Positions 54,727 through 63,874 of a DNA stretch of 64,000 nucleotides are shown here, in pieces. The notes below the pieces were generated by a model. The model was given only the letters and a program-made list of their open reading frames with translations, was not told where the DNA came from and did no database searches. Where the stretch lies: contig CAWEPI010000004.1 of NCBI GenBank assembly GCA_963810945.1, positions 62,001 to 126,000 on the forward strand. The letters run 5' to 3'. This DNA comes from JAOUEA01 sp963810945. Lineage in GTDB: Bacteria; Actinomycetota; UBA4738; HRBIN12. Within the stretch, counting starts at the first letter, position 1; every line of letters begins with the position of its first letter. Made by a program: the position numbers and the translations under genes.

Positions 54727-56465
54727 CAGTACTTCCGCTCCATGGGCACGTAGGGTCCGAGCTTCACCGGCTTGTAGTCGAGGCGGATGCTGCCGTCGTC
54801 TTCACGGTACGCCAGCGTGTGCTTCAACCAGTTGGCGTCGTCGCGCAGGGGGTGGTCCTCGCGGAAATGACCCCCGCGGCTCTCCGTGCGGGCCCGAGCC
54901 GCGGTCACCAGGGCGTCCGCGCAGTCCAGTAGGAACCCGACCTCGACGGTCTCCATCAGGTCGGTGTTGTAGACGCTGCCCTTGTCCGTCACCGCGACGC
55001 GATCGTAGCGCTCGCGGAGGCCGCCCAGGATCTCCTGCATCTTCCCGAGCCCTTCCTCCGTGCGCACCACGAAGGCCAGGTCGAACATCGCGTCCTGCAT
55101 CTCCTTGCGGATGTCCGCCACGTTCTCGCCCGTCTGCCGCGTGAGGATGCCGTCCAACAAGGCCAGCGCGCGCGTCGCAGGGGCCTCGGGCAGCTCGGGG
55201 AGCTCGGCCTCCTTCGCGTACCGCGCCATGTGGGCGCCGCCCCGCCGGCCGAAGACCACGATGTCGAGCAGCGAGTTGGTCCCGAGGCGGTTGGCGCCGT
55301 GCACGCTCACGCACGCGCACTCGCCGGCGGCGTAGAGGCCGGGGACGGGCGTCTCCTCGGGCCCGGTCACAACGCGGCCGTCGACGTCGGTCGGGATGCC
55401 GCCCATCGCATAGTGCGCCGTGGGCTGGATGGGGACCGGTTCCTTCGTGGGCTCGACCTGCAGGTATACCCGGGCGAACTCGGTGATGTCGGGGAGCTTC
55501 TCCTCGATCAGCGCGGCGGGCAGGTGTGTGAGATCGAGGTAGACGTAGTCGGCGTTGGGCCCGTCGCCGCGGCCCTCCTTGATCTCCTGGTAGATCGCCC
55601 GGCTCACCATGTCCCGCGGCGCGAGGTCCTTGATCGTCGGCGCGTAGCGCTCCATGAACCGCTCGCCGTCCTTGTTCCGCACGATGCCGCCCTCGCCGCG
55701 CGCGGCCTCGGAGAGCAGGACCCCGAGCCGGTAGAGGCCCGTCGGGTGGAACTGGAACATCTCCATGTCCTCGAGCGGGATCCCGCGACGCCACACCACC
55801 GCGGGACCGTCGCCCGTGAGCGCGTGCGCGTTGGACGTCACGCGGAACATCCGCCCGTAGCCGCCGGTGGCGAAGAGGACGCTCTTGGCGCGGAAGACGT
55901 GGATCTCGCCCGTGGCGAGCTCGTAGGCCACCACGCCGGCGGTGTGGCCGCGCTCGTCCAGCAGGAGGTCGAGGCAGTAGAACTCGTTGAAGAAGCGCAC
56001 GTCGCGCTTCACGCACTGCTGGTACAGCGTCTGCAGGATCATGTGGCCCGTTCGGTCGGCCGCGTAGCAGGCGCGCTTCACCGGGCGCTCGCCGTGGTTC
56101 GCCGTGTGTCCGCCGAAGCGGCGTTGATCGATCTTGCCCTCCGGCGTGCGGTTGAAGGGAAGCCCGAAGTGCTCGAGCTCGATGATGGCGTCGACGGCCT
56201 CTTCGGTCATCAGCTGGGCGGCAGGCTGGTCGACGAGGTAGTCGCCGCCCTTCACGGTGTCGAAGGCGTGCCACTCCGGATGGTCCTCCTCGACGTTGCC
56301 GAGCGCGGCGCAGACGCCGCCCTGGGCCGCCCCCGTGTGCGACCGGGTGGGGTACAGCTTCGAGATCACCGCCGTGCGGACCTGACCGCTGGCTTCGATC
56401 GCCGCGCGCATGCCCGCACCGCCGGCGCCCACCACCACCGCGTCGTACGTGTGCGTGGTCACCAT
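54726..56465 (-). CDS. sdhA: Succinate dehydrogenase flavoprotein subunit
   Basis: 579 aa. VVVGAGGAGMRAAIEAS binds FAD; the His in TRSHTGAAQGGVCAAL carries the covalent flavin. MEMFQFHPTGLY, the active-site Arg region RGEGGIVRNKDGERFMERY, HYAMGGIPTDVDGRV and GANRLGTNSLLDIVVFGRR are all present. Oxidises succinate to fumarate. It lies between sdhD and sdhB with almost no spacing. Confidence 0.97.
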   Translation of the reverse strand: MVTTHTYDAVVVGAGGAGMRAAIEASGQVRTAVISKLYPTRSHTGAAQGGVCAALGNVEEDHPEWHAFDTVKGGDYLVDQPAAQLMTEEAVDAIIELEHFGLPFNRTPEGKIDQRRFGGHTANHGERPVKRACYAADRTGHMILQTLYQQCVKRDVRFFNEFYCLDLLLDERGHTAGVVAYELATGEIHVFRAKSVLFATGGYGRMFRVTSNAHALTGDGPAVVWRRGIPLEDMEMFQFHPTGLYRLGVLLSEAARGEGGIVRNKDGERFMERYAPTIKDLAPRDMVSRAIYQEIKEGRGDGPNADYVYLDLTHLPAALIEEKLPDITEFARVYLQVEPTKEPVPIQPTAHYAMGGIPTDVDGRVVTGPEETPVPGLYAAGECACVSVHGANRLGTNSLLDIVVFGRRGGAHMARYAKEAELPELPEAPATRALALLDGILTRQTGENVADIRKEMQDAMFDLAFVVRTEEGLGKMQEILGGLRERYDRVAVTDKGSVYNTDLMETVEVGFLLDCADALVTAARARTESRGGHFREDHPLRDDANWLKHTLAYREDDGSIRLDYKPVKLGPYVPMERKY

Positions 56466-56466
56466 C

Positions 56467-56925
56467 TCAAACCGCCCCCGGCCACTTGGACGGGTCGAAC
56501 GTGAAGACGATCACGGAGCCGAGCACGAAGAGGGCGAAGCCGAGCGTGTAGAAGAACATGTTGGCCGCGAACCGGATGCCGGGCTTGCGCACGTAGTCGA
56601 GCGTGATGTTGCGAAGGCCGTTGATCCCGTGGATCAGCGCGAGCGTCAGCATCATCCAATCCCAGCTGCGCCAGAAGGGGCTCTGCCAGCGCATCGCCAC
56701 GAACGCGAAGTTGACCCGCCCGACCCCCTTGTCCGGCACGTGCATGATCAGCACGTGGCCGACCGCGAGGACCAGGAGCACCAGCCCGCTGATCCGCATG
56801 AAGAGCCAGGCCCACAGCTCGAATCCGCCGATCGGCCGTTCGCGGCCCGTCCGCATGTCCGGGCCGCGCGCCGGCGGGGGCGGGCCGGCGTCCGAAGGCG
56901 TGCGCGCGGGCGTCTCGACGGCCAT
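56467..56925 (-). CDS. sdhD: Succinate dehydrogenase membrane subunit D
   Basis: 152 aa. A Pro-rich head is followed by three transmembrane helices: WAWLFMRISGLVLLVLAVGH, WMMLTLALIHGINGLRNI and FAANMFFYTLGFALFVLGSV. The His residues in AVGHVLIMH and LIHGINGLR are candidate haem ligands, and RISG is conserved near the quinone site. It ends one base before the sdhA start. Confidence 0.9.
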   Translation of the reverse strand: MAVETPARTPSDAGPPPPARGPDMRTGRERPIGGFELWAWLFMRISGLVLLVLAVGHVLIMHVPDKGVGRVNFAFVAMRWQSPFWRSWDWMMLTLALIHGINGLRNITLDYVRKPGIRFAANMFFYTLGFALFVLGSVIVFTFDPSKWPGAV

Positions 56926-56929
56926 CGGC

Positions 56930-57334
56930 TCAGCTCCTCAGCAGGTCGAGGGCCTGCTTGCCCATGATGAGGGTGATCGGGATCATGGCCCCCAGGAAGA
57001 CGACGATGGTGGCGATCGAGAGCGCCTTGATGTGGCTCACGAGCTTCGGGAAGAAGTCGATCAGCGTGATCTTGATGCCGTTCACCGAGTGGTAGAGCAC
57101 GGCCGCGACGAGCCCCAGTTCGAGCAGCCGCACGTAGGGGTTCTCGTAAGCCGCGATGACCTTGTTGTAGGCCTCCGGTCCCCAGCCGATCACCGCGGTG
57201 TCCACGACGTGCGCGAAGAGGAACAGGATGATCGCGACGCCCGTCACGCGGTGGAAGAGCCAGGACCATTGCCCCGGATGCCCCTTGTAGACGGAGCCGT
57301 AGTCGGACCTCTTCTTGCGGAGTCGAGTCGCCAC
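56930..57334 (-). CDS. sdhC: Succinate dehydrogenase cytochrome b subunit C
   Basis: 134 aa. WSWLFHRVTGVAIILFLFAHVVD contains the His-Arg-x-T-G motif of SdhC and a haem-ligand His; YHSVNGIKITLIDFF contains the second. Three helices end with IATIVVFLGAMIPITLIMG. GTG 57334 has GGGAG ten bases upstream and TAGATT further up as a possible -10. First gene of sdhCDAB. Confidence 0.92.
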   Translation of the reverse strand: MATRLRKKRSDYGSVYKGHPGQWSWLFHRVTGVAIILFLFAHVVDTAVIGWGPEAYNKVIAAYENPYVRLLELGLVAAVLYHSVNGIKITLIDFFPKLVSHIKALSIATIVVFLGAMIPITLIMGKQALDLLRS

Positions 57335-57444
57335 GATCGGATCGCTCCCAATCTATCGCGCCCGGTTCCGCACTCGCTAACCGGAGCGTCCAGCAGGCCG
57401 CGCGGAGTCTACTCCGGAACGTCCACCCCCGGACGAAGCCGCGA

Positions 57445-58083
57445 TCAGGAGATGCGAAGAGCCACCATCACGCCGTCGCGGATGGGGAGGATGGACGAGA
57501 TGAAGTGCTCGTCGGCGGCGATCATCGTGTTGTGTTCGCGGATCGCATCCGTCAGGGCGTCCGGTTCCTCGCCGTCCGGCGGCACGCGTCCCGACCAGAG
57601 CACGTTGTCGCAGATGTACAGGCCACCGAGGCGGATCCGTGAGCGCGCGGCGCGCCAGGCATCGGGGTAACCATGCTTGTCGATGTCGTCGTAGATCACG
57701 TCGAACTCGCCGGGGGTATCCCCGAGCCACGTGACGGCGTCGCCCACGTGGAAGCGGATCCGGTCCACCACGCCCGCCCGTGCGAGGAAGCCGGCCGCGG
57801 CCACCTCGTTCTCGGGGTCGCCGTCGGTGCAGTGCACCTCGCCATCGGGACCCACCGCCCGCGCGAACCAGTACGCGGAGTAGCCGAAGCCCGATCCCAG
57901 CTCGAAGACGGTGCGTGCCTGGACGGATCGGGCGAGCAGCTCCAGCGTCACGCCCACGTTGCGCCCGACGATGGGGAAGCCGCGGCGCGCGCCCTCCTCC
58001 TCCATCTCGAGGAGGACCTCCTCGTCGTGGCGGGTCTGCAGGGATCGGAGGTATGCGTCGATGCGGGGGTCGGTGATGTCCAT
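57445..58083 (-). CDS. O-methyltransferase (class I, SAM-dependent)
   Basis: 212 aa. VGVTLELLARSVQARTVFELGSGFGYSAYWFARA holds the SAM motif, and FDVIYDDIDKHGYPDAWRAARSRIRLGGLYICDNVLW contains the metal-binding Asp/Asp/Asn set of catechol-type O-methyltransferases. TAGGGT ends six bases before ATG 58083. Divergent from the mutase gene with 56 bases between. The methyl acceptor is unknown. Confidence 0.9.
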   Translation of the reverse strand: MDITDPRIDAYLRSLQTRHDEEVLLEMEEEGARRGFPIVGRNVGVTLELLARSVQARTVFELGSGFGYSAYWFARAVGPDGEVHCTDGDPENEVAAAGFLARAGVVDRIRFHVGDAVTWLGDTPGEFDVIYDDIDKHGYPDAWRAARSRIRLGGLYICDNVLWSGRVPPDGEEPDALTDAIREHNTMIAADEHFISSILPIRDGVMVALRIS

Positions 58084-58089
58084 CGGCCC

Positions 58090-58095
58090 ACCCTA
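58090..58095 (-). promoter_or_regulatory. -10 box of a leaderless promoter (TAGGGT, minus strand)
   Basis: Reads TAGGGT on the minus strand, six bases before the O-methyltransferase ATG. Confidence 0.45.
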
Positions 58096-58127
58096 GCGCG
58101 TGGCGTCGCGCTCGCCCGGGCGGGCAT

Positions 58128-58133
58128 TAGGCT
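58128..58133 (+). promoter_or_regulatory. -10 box of a leaderless promoter (TAGGCT)
   Basis: TAGGCT ends six bases before the mutase ATG at 58140. Confidence 0.5.
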
Positions 58134-58139
58134 GAGGCG

Positions 58140-59727
58140 ATGAGCGACGAACGCCGCACGGATTCGGGCATCGAGCTGCGGCCCCTGTACACCGAGGCGG
58201 ACCTCGCGGCGCTCGGCTTCGACCCGGCCCGTGACCTCGGGACGCCCGGGGGCCTCCCCGTTCACCCGCGGGATCTACCCGGGGATGTACCGCGACCGAC
58301 TCTGGACGATGCGCCAGTACGCCGGCATGGCCACCGCCGACGAGACCAACGCGCGCTTCCGCTACCTCCTCGAGCAGGGCCAGACGGGCCTCTCGGTCGC
58401 CTTCGACCTTCCCACCCAGATGGGCCTCGACTCCGATCACCCCCGTGCTGAGGGCGAGGTCGGCAAGACGGGCGTCGCGATCGACTCCGTCGAAGACATG
58501 GCACGCCTGTTCGATGGCATCCCGCTCGACCGCGTGTCGACCTCCATGACGATCAACGCCACGGCCCCGATCCTGCTGCTCCTCTACGAGTTGGTGGCCG
58601 AGGGCCAGGGGGTCGACGCCTCGCAGATCAGCGGCACCGTGCAGAACGACATCCTCAAGGAATACGCGGCGCGCGGCACCTACATCTACCCGCCGGCGCC
58701 CTCGATGCGGCTGATCACCGACCTCTTCGCGTACTGCGGCGAACGCGTGCCGCGATGGAACACGATCTCGATCAGCGGGTACCACATGCGCGAGGCCGGC
58801 TCGACCGCCGCCCAGGAGGTCGCGTTCACGCTCGCGGACGGCATCGCGTACGTGCAGGCGGCGCTCGACGCCGGCCTCGCGGTGGACGACTTCGCGCCGC
58901 GTCTGTCGTTCTTCTTCGCCTGCCACATGAACTTCTTCGAGGAGATCGCGAAGTTCCGCGCGGCGCGGCGCCTGTGGTCCGCGATCATGGCGGAGCGCTT
59001 CGGCGCGAAGGACCCGAGGAGCCTGATGCTGCGGTTCCACACGCAGACGGGCGGGGCCACCCTCACCGCGCAGCAGCCGGAGGTGAACATCGTGCGCACG
59101 GCCCTGGAGGCGCTCGCGGCCGTCCTGGGCGGTACGCAGTCGCTGCACACCAACGCCTTCGACGAAGCGCTGGCGCTCCCGACCGAGCACAGCGCCACGA
59201 TCGCGCTCCGCACGCAGCAGATCATCGGGTACGAGACCGGGGTCACGGAGACCGCCGACCCGCTCGCCGGCTCCTACTTCGTGGAGGCGCTGACCGTGGA
59301 GCTCGAGCGCCGAGCGCAGGCCTACCTCGAGGAGGTCGACGCGATGGGCGGCGCCGTGCGTGCGATCGAGGCGGGGTACGTGCAGGACGAGATCCACGAG
59401 GCCGCGTTCCGGATCCAACAGGGCATCGAGTCGGGGGAGCGGGTCGTGGTGGGTGTCAACCGATTCGTGGATCCACGTGAGAAGGCGGTCGAGCTCCAAC
59501 GCGTCACCGAGGCGGAGACGGCCAAGCAGTCCGAGCGCGTGCGCGCGTTGCGCGCGCGCCGCGATCAGGGAGCGGTGGACGGCACGCTGCGCGCGGTCGG
59601 CGAGGCGGCGGCGGGCGCGGCCAACCTCCTGCCGCCCATGAAGGAGGCCCTGCGCGCGCGCGCCACGCTGGGCGAGGTCTCCGACATCCTCCGCGGTGTC
59701 TTCGGGGAGTACCGCCCGACCACGTGA
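58140..59727 (+). CDS. Methylmalonyl-CoA-type mutase, catalytic subunit (one frameshift)
   Basis: 528 aa after correction: the TIM-barrel subunit only, with no B12 domain. An extra base in the C3G5 run (58246-58253) separates GTPG from ASPFTRGIYPGMYRDRLWTMRQYAGM. The Tyr in PGMYRDR matches the Tyr that distinguishes methylmalonyl-CoA mutase from isobutyryl-CoA mutase. LSVAFDLPTQMGLDSDHP, ISGYHMREAGSTA and QSLHTNAFDEALALPTE are diagnostic. The partner is the B12 protein at 37177. Hydroxyisobutyryl- or ethylmalonyl-type substrates are less likely but not excluded. Confidence 0.9.
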
Positions 59728-59731
59728 GCGC

Positions 59732-59893
59732 CTAGGTCGTCATCGACCAGACGGCGTGCCCCACGGCCGTGAGCCCCGCGATGCCGAAGACGACCGCCAC
59801 GGCGCGCAAGCCGCGGCGCCATGCTGCGGCCGTCACCGCGAGGCACACGATCCCGACGGCGAGCTCGATGAGGTCGGTGGCGAGCTGCGGCAT
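59732..59893 (-). CDS. Small two-helix membrane protein (53 aa)
   Basis: 53 aa: MPQLATDLIELAVGIVCLAV, a basic turn (AAAWRRGLR) and a second hydrophobic stretch AVAVVFGIAGLTAVGHAVW. TAGGGT lies ten bases before the ATG. Too short for a family call; the balanced hydrophobic hairpin and third-position GC support a real gene. Confidence 0.5.
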   Translation of the reverse strand: MPQLATDLIELAVGIVCLAVTAAAWRRGLRAVAVVFGIAGLTAVGHAVWSMTT

Positions 59894-60028
59894 GGCGGCC
59901 CACACCCTACCGGCCGGTGGTCGACGCAGAACCTATGCAGGCGCGCGGGATCGTGAACCGGGAAGCCCTCCTTCGCGGATGACCTCCACATCGAGGATCC
60001 CCGGGAGGGGATGGAAGGAGGGAGAGCG

Positions 60029-60703
60029 ATGCGGAAGCGGATGCTTACCCTGGCCGTCGCAATGACGGCCGCGCTCACGATCGTCGGTATGGGGACGGCC
60101 TCGGCCGGATCGGCAAAGGCCACGCTCAACGTGGTCCACGGCATCCCGGGTCTCGACGTGGATGTCTGCGTCGACGGCTCCAAGGCCATCACGGACTTCA
60201 ACCCCGGCGAGGTCGTGGCCGGCGTGAAGCTGCCCGCGGGCACCTATCACCTCGGCGTGGTGGCGGCCGGCACGAGCTGCTCGGCCGAGGTCCTTGCGGC
60301 CGACGCCACGGTGGCGGGCGGCCGCAACTACACGGTGGTCGCCAACCTGAACGCCTCGGGCACGCCCAACCTCAAGATCTTCACGAACGACGTGTCGAAG
60401 GTCGACGAGGGTATGGCGCGCCTGCAGGTCCGTCACACCGCCGAGGCTCCGGCCGTGAACGTCTGGGCCAACGGCTCGCGCCTGAACGGCGGCAACCGCT
60501 TCACCTGGGGCGCCAAGCGCGTGTACGAGGTGCCGGAGGGTAACTACCGGGTGAAGGTGACCCTGCCCGGCAGCTCGAAGGCGGTCATCGGACCGGCCAC
60601 GCTGCACACCGAGGCAGGGTACGCCTACCAGGTCTACGCCTGGGGCAACGGGACGGCCGGTTTCGACCTCGCGGTCGTTCCCGTCTGGGTCGGCCAGAAG
60701 TAG
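60029..60703 (+). CDS. Secreted DUF4397 protein
   Basis: 224 aa. AAGGAGG sits about seven bases before ATG 60029. A signal peptide (LTLAVAMTAALTIVGMGTASA) is followed by two DUF4397 modules: LNVVHGIPGLDVDVCVDGSK...LPAGTYHLGVV and LQVRHTAEAPAVNVWANGSR...VPEGNYRVKV. Members are cell-surface or extracellular beta-sandwich proteins of unknown role. Followed by a long, perfect hairpin terminator, so it is a single-gene unit. Confidence 0.9.
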   Translation: MRKRMLTLAVAMTAALTIVGMGTASAGSAKATLNVVHGIPGLDVDVCVDGSKAITDFNPGEVVAGVKLPAGTYHLGVVAAGTSCSAEVLAADATVAGGRNYTVVANLNASGTPNLKIFTNDVSKVDEGMARLQVRHTAEAPAVNVWANGSRLNGGNRFTWGAKRVYEVPEGNYRVKVTLPGSSKAVIGPATLHTEAGYAYQVYAWGNGTAGFDLAVVPVWVGQK

Positions 60704-60743
60704 GCCCCGGTAGCGGGACCAGGAACACGACCGACGCACCGCG

Positions 60744-60780
60744 GGCGGAGAGGGCCGGGCGAAGCCCGGCCCTCTCCGCC
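60744..60780 (+). terminator. Strong hairpin terminator after the DUF4397 gene
   Basis: A perfect 17-bp stem, 60744-60760 with 60764-60780 (GGCGGAGAGGGCCGGGC and its complement), closes a GAA loop and is followed by GTTTCC. Confidence 0.85.
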
Positions 60781-60805
60781 GTTTCCGGTTCCCATCCGTG
60801 ACCGT

Positions 60806-60811
60806 TAGGCT
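60806..60811 (+). promoter_or_regulatory. -10 box of a leaderless promoter (TAGGCT)
   Basis: TAGGCT ends seven bases before ATG 60819. Confidence 0.5.
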
Positions 60812-60818
60812 GCGGTCC

Positions 60819-61502
60819 ATGGACGTCGCGGTGATCGGGGGGACGGGGGCCGAAGGGTTCGGCATCGCCCTGCGGCTGGCCGCGGTTGGGCATCACGTGG
60901 TGATCGGGTCGCGCGAGGCGGAGCGTGGAGGCGAGGCCGGCGCTCGCGCCGTCGAGGAGCTCGGCGGTCACGCCACCGTCGACGGCACCGACAACGCCGG
61001 CGCCGCCAACGCCGCCGACGTCGTGTTCGTGACGGTCCCCTTCGCCGCCCAGGCGGACATCTGCCGGTCGATCAAGGAGGCGGTGCGTCCGGGCTCCATC
61101 GTGCTGGACGCCACGAGCCCGCTCGCGACGGCGGTGGGTGGGCGCCCGTGGCAGTTGGTCAGACCCTGGGACGGATCGGCCGCCGAGCAGGCCCGATCGA
61201 TCCTGGGCCACGGTCCACGGGTCGTCGCGGGGTTCCACACGATCGCCGCGAGCGCCCTCCAGGATCTGGGTCGTCCGATCGACTCCGACGTGCTCCTGTG
61301 CGGCGATGATGCCGACGCGAAGCACGTGGTGGGTGGACTCTTCGAGCAGATCCCCGGCCTGCGGTGGGTGGATTGCGGCGACCTGTCGATGGCGCGCGTG
61401 ACCGAGACCATCACGGCGCTGTTGATCAGCGTGAACCGCCGCTACAAGGTCCACGACTCCGGGTTCCGCATCTCCGGGAGGGAGACCTGGGGCAAGCCGT
61501 GA
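60819..61502 (+). CDS. F420-dependent NADP reductase-like protein
   Basis: 227 aa. MDVAVIGGTGAEGFGIALRL is the N-terminal Rossmann loop and VVIGSREAERG carries the Ser-Arg pair that binds the NADP 2'-phosphate. VVFVTVPFAAQADI, GSIVLDATSPL, VAGFHTIAASALQDL and the closing ISVNRRYKVHDSGFRISG match F420H2:NADP oxidoreductases, which move hydride between F420 and NADP. It implies coenzyme F420 in this organism. The stop overlaps the next start by four bases. Confidence 0.88.
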   Translation: MDVAVIGGTGAEGFGIALRLAAVGHHVVIGSREAERGGEAGARAVEELGGHATVDGTDNAGAANAADVVFVTVPFAAQADICRSIKEAVRPGSIVLDATSPLATAVGGRPWQLVRPWDGSAAEQARSILGHGPRVVAGFHTIAASALQDLGRPIDSDVLLCGDDADAKHVVGGLFEQIPGLRWVDCGDLSMARVTETITALLISVNRRYKVHDSGFRISGRETWGKP

Positions 61503-62359
61503 CCGAGCGGGGACGACTGGTCCCGATCGACGACACCGCGCTCTGGGTCGTGGAACGGGGCCGCGGTTACCCGATCCTCGTGCTGCACGGTGGCCCGGGT
61601 CTGGACCATCACGAGTTCGCCGACTACCTCGATCCCCTCGCCGACGCGTTCACGCTCCTCCTCGTGGACGCTCGCGCGTGCGGGCGCTCCGAGCCGTCCC
61701 CGGCGTCCACCTGGACGCTCGAGCGTCATGCGCAAGACGTCATCATGCTCGCGCGGGCGCTCCGCCTGGAGCGCTACGCGGTGCTCGGTCACTCCTTCGG
61801 AGCCTTCGTGGCCCTCCAGAACGCGGTGGACTACCCGGGCATGGCCTCACAGGTGGTCGTGTCCAGCGGGATCCCCTCGTTGCGCTTCCTGGGGCCCGCG
61901 GTCGAACGGAGCCTGTCGCGGTTCGAGCCTTCCTCGCTCCGTGAGCAGGTGACCGCGTCCTGGGAGCGCGAGCCCCACGTGCGGACGCGGGAGGAGTTCG
62001 CGGCGTTGATGGACGATCAGATGCCGTTCCATTTCGCCGACCCACTCGATCCACGGATCGCCGACTACCTCGCCCGAACGGCGGACGCCGTGTACGCGCC
62101 CGACGTCCTGCGGCACGCCGCCGCGACGGGGTTCGGCGGCATCGAGGTGGAGGATCGGCTCGAGCTGGTCCGGGCGCCGACGCTCGTCCTCGCCGGCCGT
62201 CACGACCGCGCCTGCACGGTCGAGGCCGCCGAGGCGATCGCGGCGGGGATCGACGGGGCGGAGCTGGCCGTCTTCGAGCGCAGCGCGCACATGGCCTTCG
62301 TGGAGGAGCCCGCGGCCTACGTCGCCGCGGTGCGGAGCTTCCTGCTCCGCCACGTCTAG
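61499..62359 (+). CDS. Alpha/beta hydrolase (proline iminopeptidase-like)
   Basis: 286 aa. LVLHGGPGLDHHEF is the oxyanion-hole loop, GHSFGAF holds the nucleophilic Ser (about residue 100), LAGRHDRACTVEA the acid Asp and RSAHMAFVEEP the catalytic His. The HGGPG start and cap-domain size resemble proline iminopeptidases and related esterases. GTG 61499 overlaps the F420 reductase stop, so they form one operon. Confidence 0.88.
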   Translation: MTERGRLVPIDDTALWVVERGRGYPILVLHGGPGLDHHEFADYLDPLADAFTLLLVDARACGRSEPSPASTWTLERHAQDVIMLARALRLERYAVLGHSFGAFVALQNAVDYPGMASQVVVSSGIPSLRFLGPAVERSLSRFEPSSLREQVTASWEREPHVRTREEFAALMDDQMPFHFADPLDPRIADYLARTADAVYAPDVLRHAAATGFGGIEVEDRLELVRAPTLVLAGRHDRACTVEAAEAIAAGIDGAELAVFERSAHMAFVEEPAAYVAAVRSFLLRHV

Positions 62360-62369
62360 CCTCCGAGGC

Positions 62370-62397
62370 CTTCGGTCGACCGACGGATCGGCCGAAG
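62370..62397 (+). terminator. Hairpin between hydrolase and histidine kinase
   Basis: CTTCGGTCG (62370-62378) pairs with CGGCCGAAG (62389-62397), nine pairs including one T-G, ten bases after the hydrolase stop and ten before the kinase start. Confidence 0.45.
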
Positions 62398-62407
62398 AAT
62401 CCTGGAG

Positions 62408-63874
62408 ATGGCCAGCCGCTTCCGCTTCCTGGATGCCTACCTCGCGCTCGTCACGGTGACGGGCGGCTCGTTGGTGTTCCTCTTCGCCGCCTCGGCTCAG
62501 CTGCACGTCGCCTCGCAGGGACGGGGGTTCTGGCTGTTCGCACTCCTGTTGCTGGTGGGTGAGGTCTTCCCGATCTCGGTGCCGCGGCGGGGCGGGGAGG
62601 TCGACGAGCTCACGGCCTCCACGACGTTCGCCTTCGCCCTCCTGATCGGATTCGGGACCCCCGCGGCGGTGATCGTGCAGGTCTTCGCCTCCGTGATCGC
62701 CGACCTGATCGTGCGCAAGAGCGTCCGCAAGGCGGCCTTCAACGTGGGCCAGTACGCGCTCTCCCTCGGGCTCGCCGGCACGATCTACGAGGCGCTGGGC
62801 GGCGGTCCGTCGCTGGGCACCGGCGCGCTCGTGCCTTTCCTGGTGGCCGCGGTGGTCTTCTTCGTGCTCAACACGGTGATCACGGACATCGCCGTTTGCC
62901 TCACCGAGGACGTGCCGTTCTGGCCCTACATCTCGAAGGACCTCTTCTTCCAGGTGCAGGCCACCCTGCCGCTGGTCGCCCTCGCGCCCGTGGTCGTCGC
63001 GGCGGCGGACGTCTCGCTGTGGCTCGTGCCGCTCGCCGCAGCGCCGGCGATCGCCGTGTGGTGGGGGACGAGGCTGGCGCTCGAGAACGCGGCCCTCGCG
63101 CAGCGCCTCCAGGGTTCGCTCGACCAGGAGAAGGAGCTCAACCGTCTGAAGGACGAGTTCGTGGCGGTCGTCTCGCACGAGCTGCGGACCCCGCTCACGT
63201 CCGTCCAGGGCTACATCAAGACGATGCTGCAGCTGGCGGACGATCTCCCCGACGACCAGCGGCGCTCGTTCCTGGAGGCGGCCGACCGACAGAGCGATCG
63301 CTTGCGCAGGCTGATCGAACAGCTGCTGGTGGTGGGACGGCTGGAGGCGCACGTGGAGCCGCTCGCGCTCAGCTCGGTCGTGCTCGACCGGCTCGTCGGC
63401 CACGTGGTGGACGAGCTGCGCCCTCGCGCGCACGGGCACACGTTCGACGTGCGGATCCCCGACAGCCTGCACCCGATGCTCACCGACGAGGGCAAGCTCC
63501 ACCAGATCCTGTCGAACCTCGTCGAGAACGCGCTCAAGTACGCCCCGCCCGACACGCGTGTCACCGTGAGCGCGGAGCCCGCGGTGAACGGCGTGGTGCT
63601 GAGCGTCGCGGACGAGGGGGCCGGCATCCCGGAGGACGCCCAGGAGCGCATCTTCGAGCGGTTCTTCCAGGTCGACCAGTCGGCCACGCGCCGCGTGGGG
63701 GGAACCGGACTCGGGCTCTACATCTGCAGCCGGATGGCGGAGTCGATCGGGGGCAGGCTCTGGCTCGCGCGCTCGGACGGCGAAGGCTCGGCGTTCGCCC
63801 TCTTCGTCCCGTCCACGCCTCCGCAGGCGGATGGCGCGCCGGACGAGGGGATCGAGGAAGCCCTCAGTCGATGA
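62408..63874 (+). CDS. Membrane sensor histidine kinase
   Basis: 488 aa. The first 225 residues form about six transmembrane helices with short loops, an integral sensor without a large extracellular domain. A coiled segment (RLQGSLDQEKELNRLKDEF) leads to the H-box VVSHELRTPLTSVQGY (phospho-His). The ATPase domain has the N box ILSNLVENALKYAP, G1 VADEGAGIPEDA, F box ERFFQVD and G2 GGTGLGLYI. No response-regulator gene is adjacent within the window. Its 3' end overlaps the convergent biotin-carrier gene by 11 bp. Confidence 0.93.
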   Translation: MASRFRFLDAYLALVTVTGGSLVFLFAASAQLHVASQGRGFWLFALLLLVGEVFPISVPRRGGEVDELTASTTFAFALLIGFGTPAAVIVQVFASVIADLIVRKSVRKAAFNVGQYALSLGLAGTIYEALGGGPSLGTGALVPFLVAAVVFFVLNTVITDIAVCLTEDVPFWPYISKDLFFQVQATLPLVALAPVVVAAADVSLWLVPLAAAPAIAVWWGTRLALENAALAQRLQGSLDQEKELNRLKDEFVAVVSHELRTPLTSVQGYIKTMLQLADDLPDDQRRSFLEAADRQSDRLRRLIEQLLVVGRLEAHVEPLALSSVVLDRLVGHVVDELRPRAHGHTFDVRIPDSLHPMLTDEGKLHQILSNLVENALKYAPPDTRVTVSAEPAVNGVVLSVADEGAGIPEDAQERIFERFFQVDQSATRRVGGTGLGLYICSRMAESIGGRLWLARSDGEGSAFALFVPSTPPQADGAPDEGIEEALSR